Below are positions 4,849 through 6,271 of a stretch of DNA of 6,271 nucleotides, in pieces (within the stretch, counting starts at the first letter, position 1; the number at the start of each line of letters is the position of its first letter). The notes below the pieces were generated by a model, which saw nothing but the letters and a program-made list of their open reading frames with translations, was not told where the DNA came from and made no database searches. Source of the stretch: an uncultured Bacteroidota bacterium (GTDB lineage Bacteria > Bacteroidota > Bacteroidia > Bacteroidales > SZUA-534); assembly GCA_937885735.1 (NCBI GenBank), contig CALABN010000069.1, forward strand, positions 1 through 6,271, in the 5' to 3' direction. The translations under genes were made by a program, and so were the position numbers.

Positions 4849-6271
4849 ATGAATTACCTCCAAGCCGAAGGCATTACCAAGTCGTACGGCGATTTGGTGT
4901 TGTATAGCAACATCAACTTAAGCGTTGAAAAAGAACAACACGTAGCCATAATTGCAAACAACGGTGCGGGAAAGACATCCCTCCTACGCATTTTGGCAGG
5001 TGCCGACACCCCTGACGCAGGAAGCGTCATCATCAGAAACGACCTTACATTGGGCTACCTTGAACAGGAACCCAACCTAAATCCAGAACTCACTGTAATT
5101 GAAGAAGTGTTTGAATCGTCGGACTTGACGATGCAGACCGTGAAGGAATACGAAGAGGCCTGCCAAAGCAACGATGCCGAGCGACTGGCAAACGCCACTA
5201 ACGCAATGGACCACGCCAAGGCCTGGAACTACGAGTCGCGCATAAAGCAAATATTGTCGCAACTAAACATCAACAACTTTGCACAAAAGGTAGGACAATT
5301 GTCGGGTGGACAGAAAAAACGCCTGGCGCTTGCAAAAACCCTTATTCACGAGCCTGACATACTGATACTTGACGAGCCGACAAACCATTTGGACCTTAAC
5401 ATGATAGAGTGGCTCGAGACGTTTCTCAACACTTCGAAATGCACGCTGATAATGGTCACTCACGACCGTTATTTCCTTGACAGGGTATGCAACATCATCT
5501 ACGAGATTGACGACAAGCAGATATTCAAGTATCGTGGGAACTACTCGTATTTCCTTGCAAAGCGCGAAGAACGCATCTACAACCAAAATTCAGAGATAGA
5601 AAAGGCCCGCCAACTGTACAAGAAGGAACTCGACTGGATAAACCGTATGCCACAGGCCCGCGGAACCAAGGCCAAATACCGCATCGACGCTTTTGAAGAC
5701 ATTAAGGACACTGCCTTCAAGAGCATCAAGAACGAACAGATGCAGATTGACATAAAAAGCGCCCGTTTAGGCACCAAAATCATTGATATGTTCAGCATAT
5801 ACAAGCGTTTTGGCGAAAAAATACTGCTCGACGACTTCACTTATCAATTCAAGCGTGGCGAGAAAATAGGAATTGTCGGCACCAACGGCATTGGCAAGAC
5901 CACCCTGCTGAACATCATCACCGGCAACGAGCCTTGCGACAAGGGCAAGATTGAGGTAGGCACAACCATACAAATGGGCTACTACAAGCAGGAAGACGTG
6001 TCGTTCAACAAGGACAAGCGCGTTATTGAGGTGATTCAGGAAATTGCGGAAGACATTGCCATTGGCGACGGAAGAAGGCTGTCTCCCACGCAGTTCCTCA
6101 ACTACTTCCTGTTTCCGCACTCGATGCACTACGCGTACATTGGCAAGTTGAGCGGTGGCGAACGCAAGCGCCTGTACCTTATGACCGTGCTGATGCGTAA
6201 CCCCAACTTCCTCATACTTGACGAGCCTACAAACGACATCGATGTCAACACTATGCGCGCCCTTGAGGAAG
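4849..6271 (+). CDS. uup: Uup-like ABC-F ATPase, C-terminal end beyond the window
   Basis: 474 codons stay open from ATG 4849 to the window edge. There are two ATP-binding domains in tandem and no membrane segment, as in ABC-F proteins, which act on ribosomes or nucleic acid rather than in transport. Domain 1 has Walker A ANNGAGKT (36-43), signature LSGGQ (151-155), Walker B ILILDEP (171-177) and switch His205. The linker (about 245-300, KARQLYKKELDWI then ARGTKAKYRIDAFED) matches the Uup pattern. Domain 2 has Walker A GTNGIGKT (344-351), signature LSGGE (434-438) and Walker B FLILDEP (454-460), followed by TNDIDVNT, close to the Uup signature TNDLDVET. The first P-loop glycine of domain 1 is alanine, which I believe is common in Bacteroidetes homologs. 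Uup-type proteins usually end in a DNA-binding coiled coil, which would lie past the edge; the subfamily call therefore rests on the linker and the second Walker B region. No Shine-Dalgarno site is seen, as is usual in this phylum. Confidence 0.9.
   Translation, partial: MNYLQAEGITKSYGDLVLYSNINLSVEKEQHVAIIANNGAGKTSLLRILAGADTPDAGSVIIRNDLTLGYLEQEPNLNPELTVIEEVFESSDLTMQTVKEYEEACQSNDAERLANATNAMDHAKAWNYESRIKQILSQLNINNFAQKVGQLSGGQKKRLALAKTLIHEPDILILDEPTNHLDLNMIEWLETFLNTSKCTLIMVTHDRYFLDRVCNIIYEIDDKQIFKYRGNYSYFLAKREERIYNQNSEIEKARQLYKKELDWINRMPQARGTKAKYRIDAFEDIKDTAFKSIKNEQMQIDIKSARLGTKIIDMFSIYKRFGEKILLDDFTYQFKRGEKIGIVGTNGIGKTTLLNIITGNEPCDKGKIEVGTTIQMGYYKQEDVSFNKDKRVIEVIQEIAEDIAIGDGRRLSPTQFLNYFLFPHSMHYAYIGKLSGGERKRLYLMTVLMRNPNFLILDEPTNDIDVNTMRALEE

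Noticed and set aside
1..6271. CRISPR arrays, tRNAs, rRNAs, insertion sequences or defence genes
   Set aside because: No regularly spaced repeats, cloverleaf-like segments, transposase motifs or terminal inverted repeats were seen on either strand, including around the junction.

Overview
The window looks like two unrelated genomes joined inside one sequence. Positions 1 to about 1685 are very AT-rich and use A/T-ending codons. They hold the start of a ribosomal protein L11 gene and a TrkH/KtrB-type potassium channel gene, both in the style of a low-GC Firmicute or Mollicutes-like bacterium (strong AGGAGG site, sigma70-type TATAAT box). From about 1688 to the end, the base composition, codon use, a Bacteroidetes-type TAnnTTTG promoter and the protein families (DUF4159, Crp/Fnr regulator, four-cysteine secreted proteins ending in TPK.GF, Uup-like ABC-F) point to Bacteroidales, probably a gut or rumen member.

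Left block: rplK (minus strand, only its first 21 codons) and trkH (plus strand) are divergent across a 368-base intergenic region. That region holds an rplK promoter, an rplK leader with a hairpin shaped like the ribosomal protein L1 target, a 29-base dyad symmetry, and a trkH promoter so close to the ATG that the transcript would be almost leaderless.

Junction: near 1685-1690 the trkH reading frame stops making TrkH sense. In another frame, the interior of a Bacteroidales DUF4159 gene begins. Both genes are truncated at the same point, with no repeat or mobile element there, so a chimeric assembly is the simplest reading.

Right block: the DUF4159 gene ends at 2128, tail to tail with a compact four-gene minus-strand operon (4194 down to 2132). 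The operon runs from a Crp/Fnr-family regulator to a small secreted protein with a possible GldM-like C-terminal domain, then two paralogous secreted proteins with four conserved cysteines. Spacings are 8 bases, 4 bases and a 1-base overlap. Divergent from the regulator, a stand-alone CheY-like receiver protein with a good Bacteroidetes promoter is followed 41 bases later by a Uup-like ABC-F ATPase that runs off the window.

The most interesting biology is the regulator-led operon of small exported Cys-containing proteins of unknown function, and the predicted L1 autoregulatory element ahead of rplK. The most important caution is the junction: gene order should not be interpreted across it.
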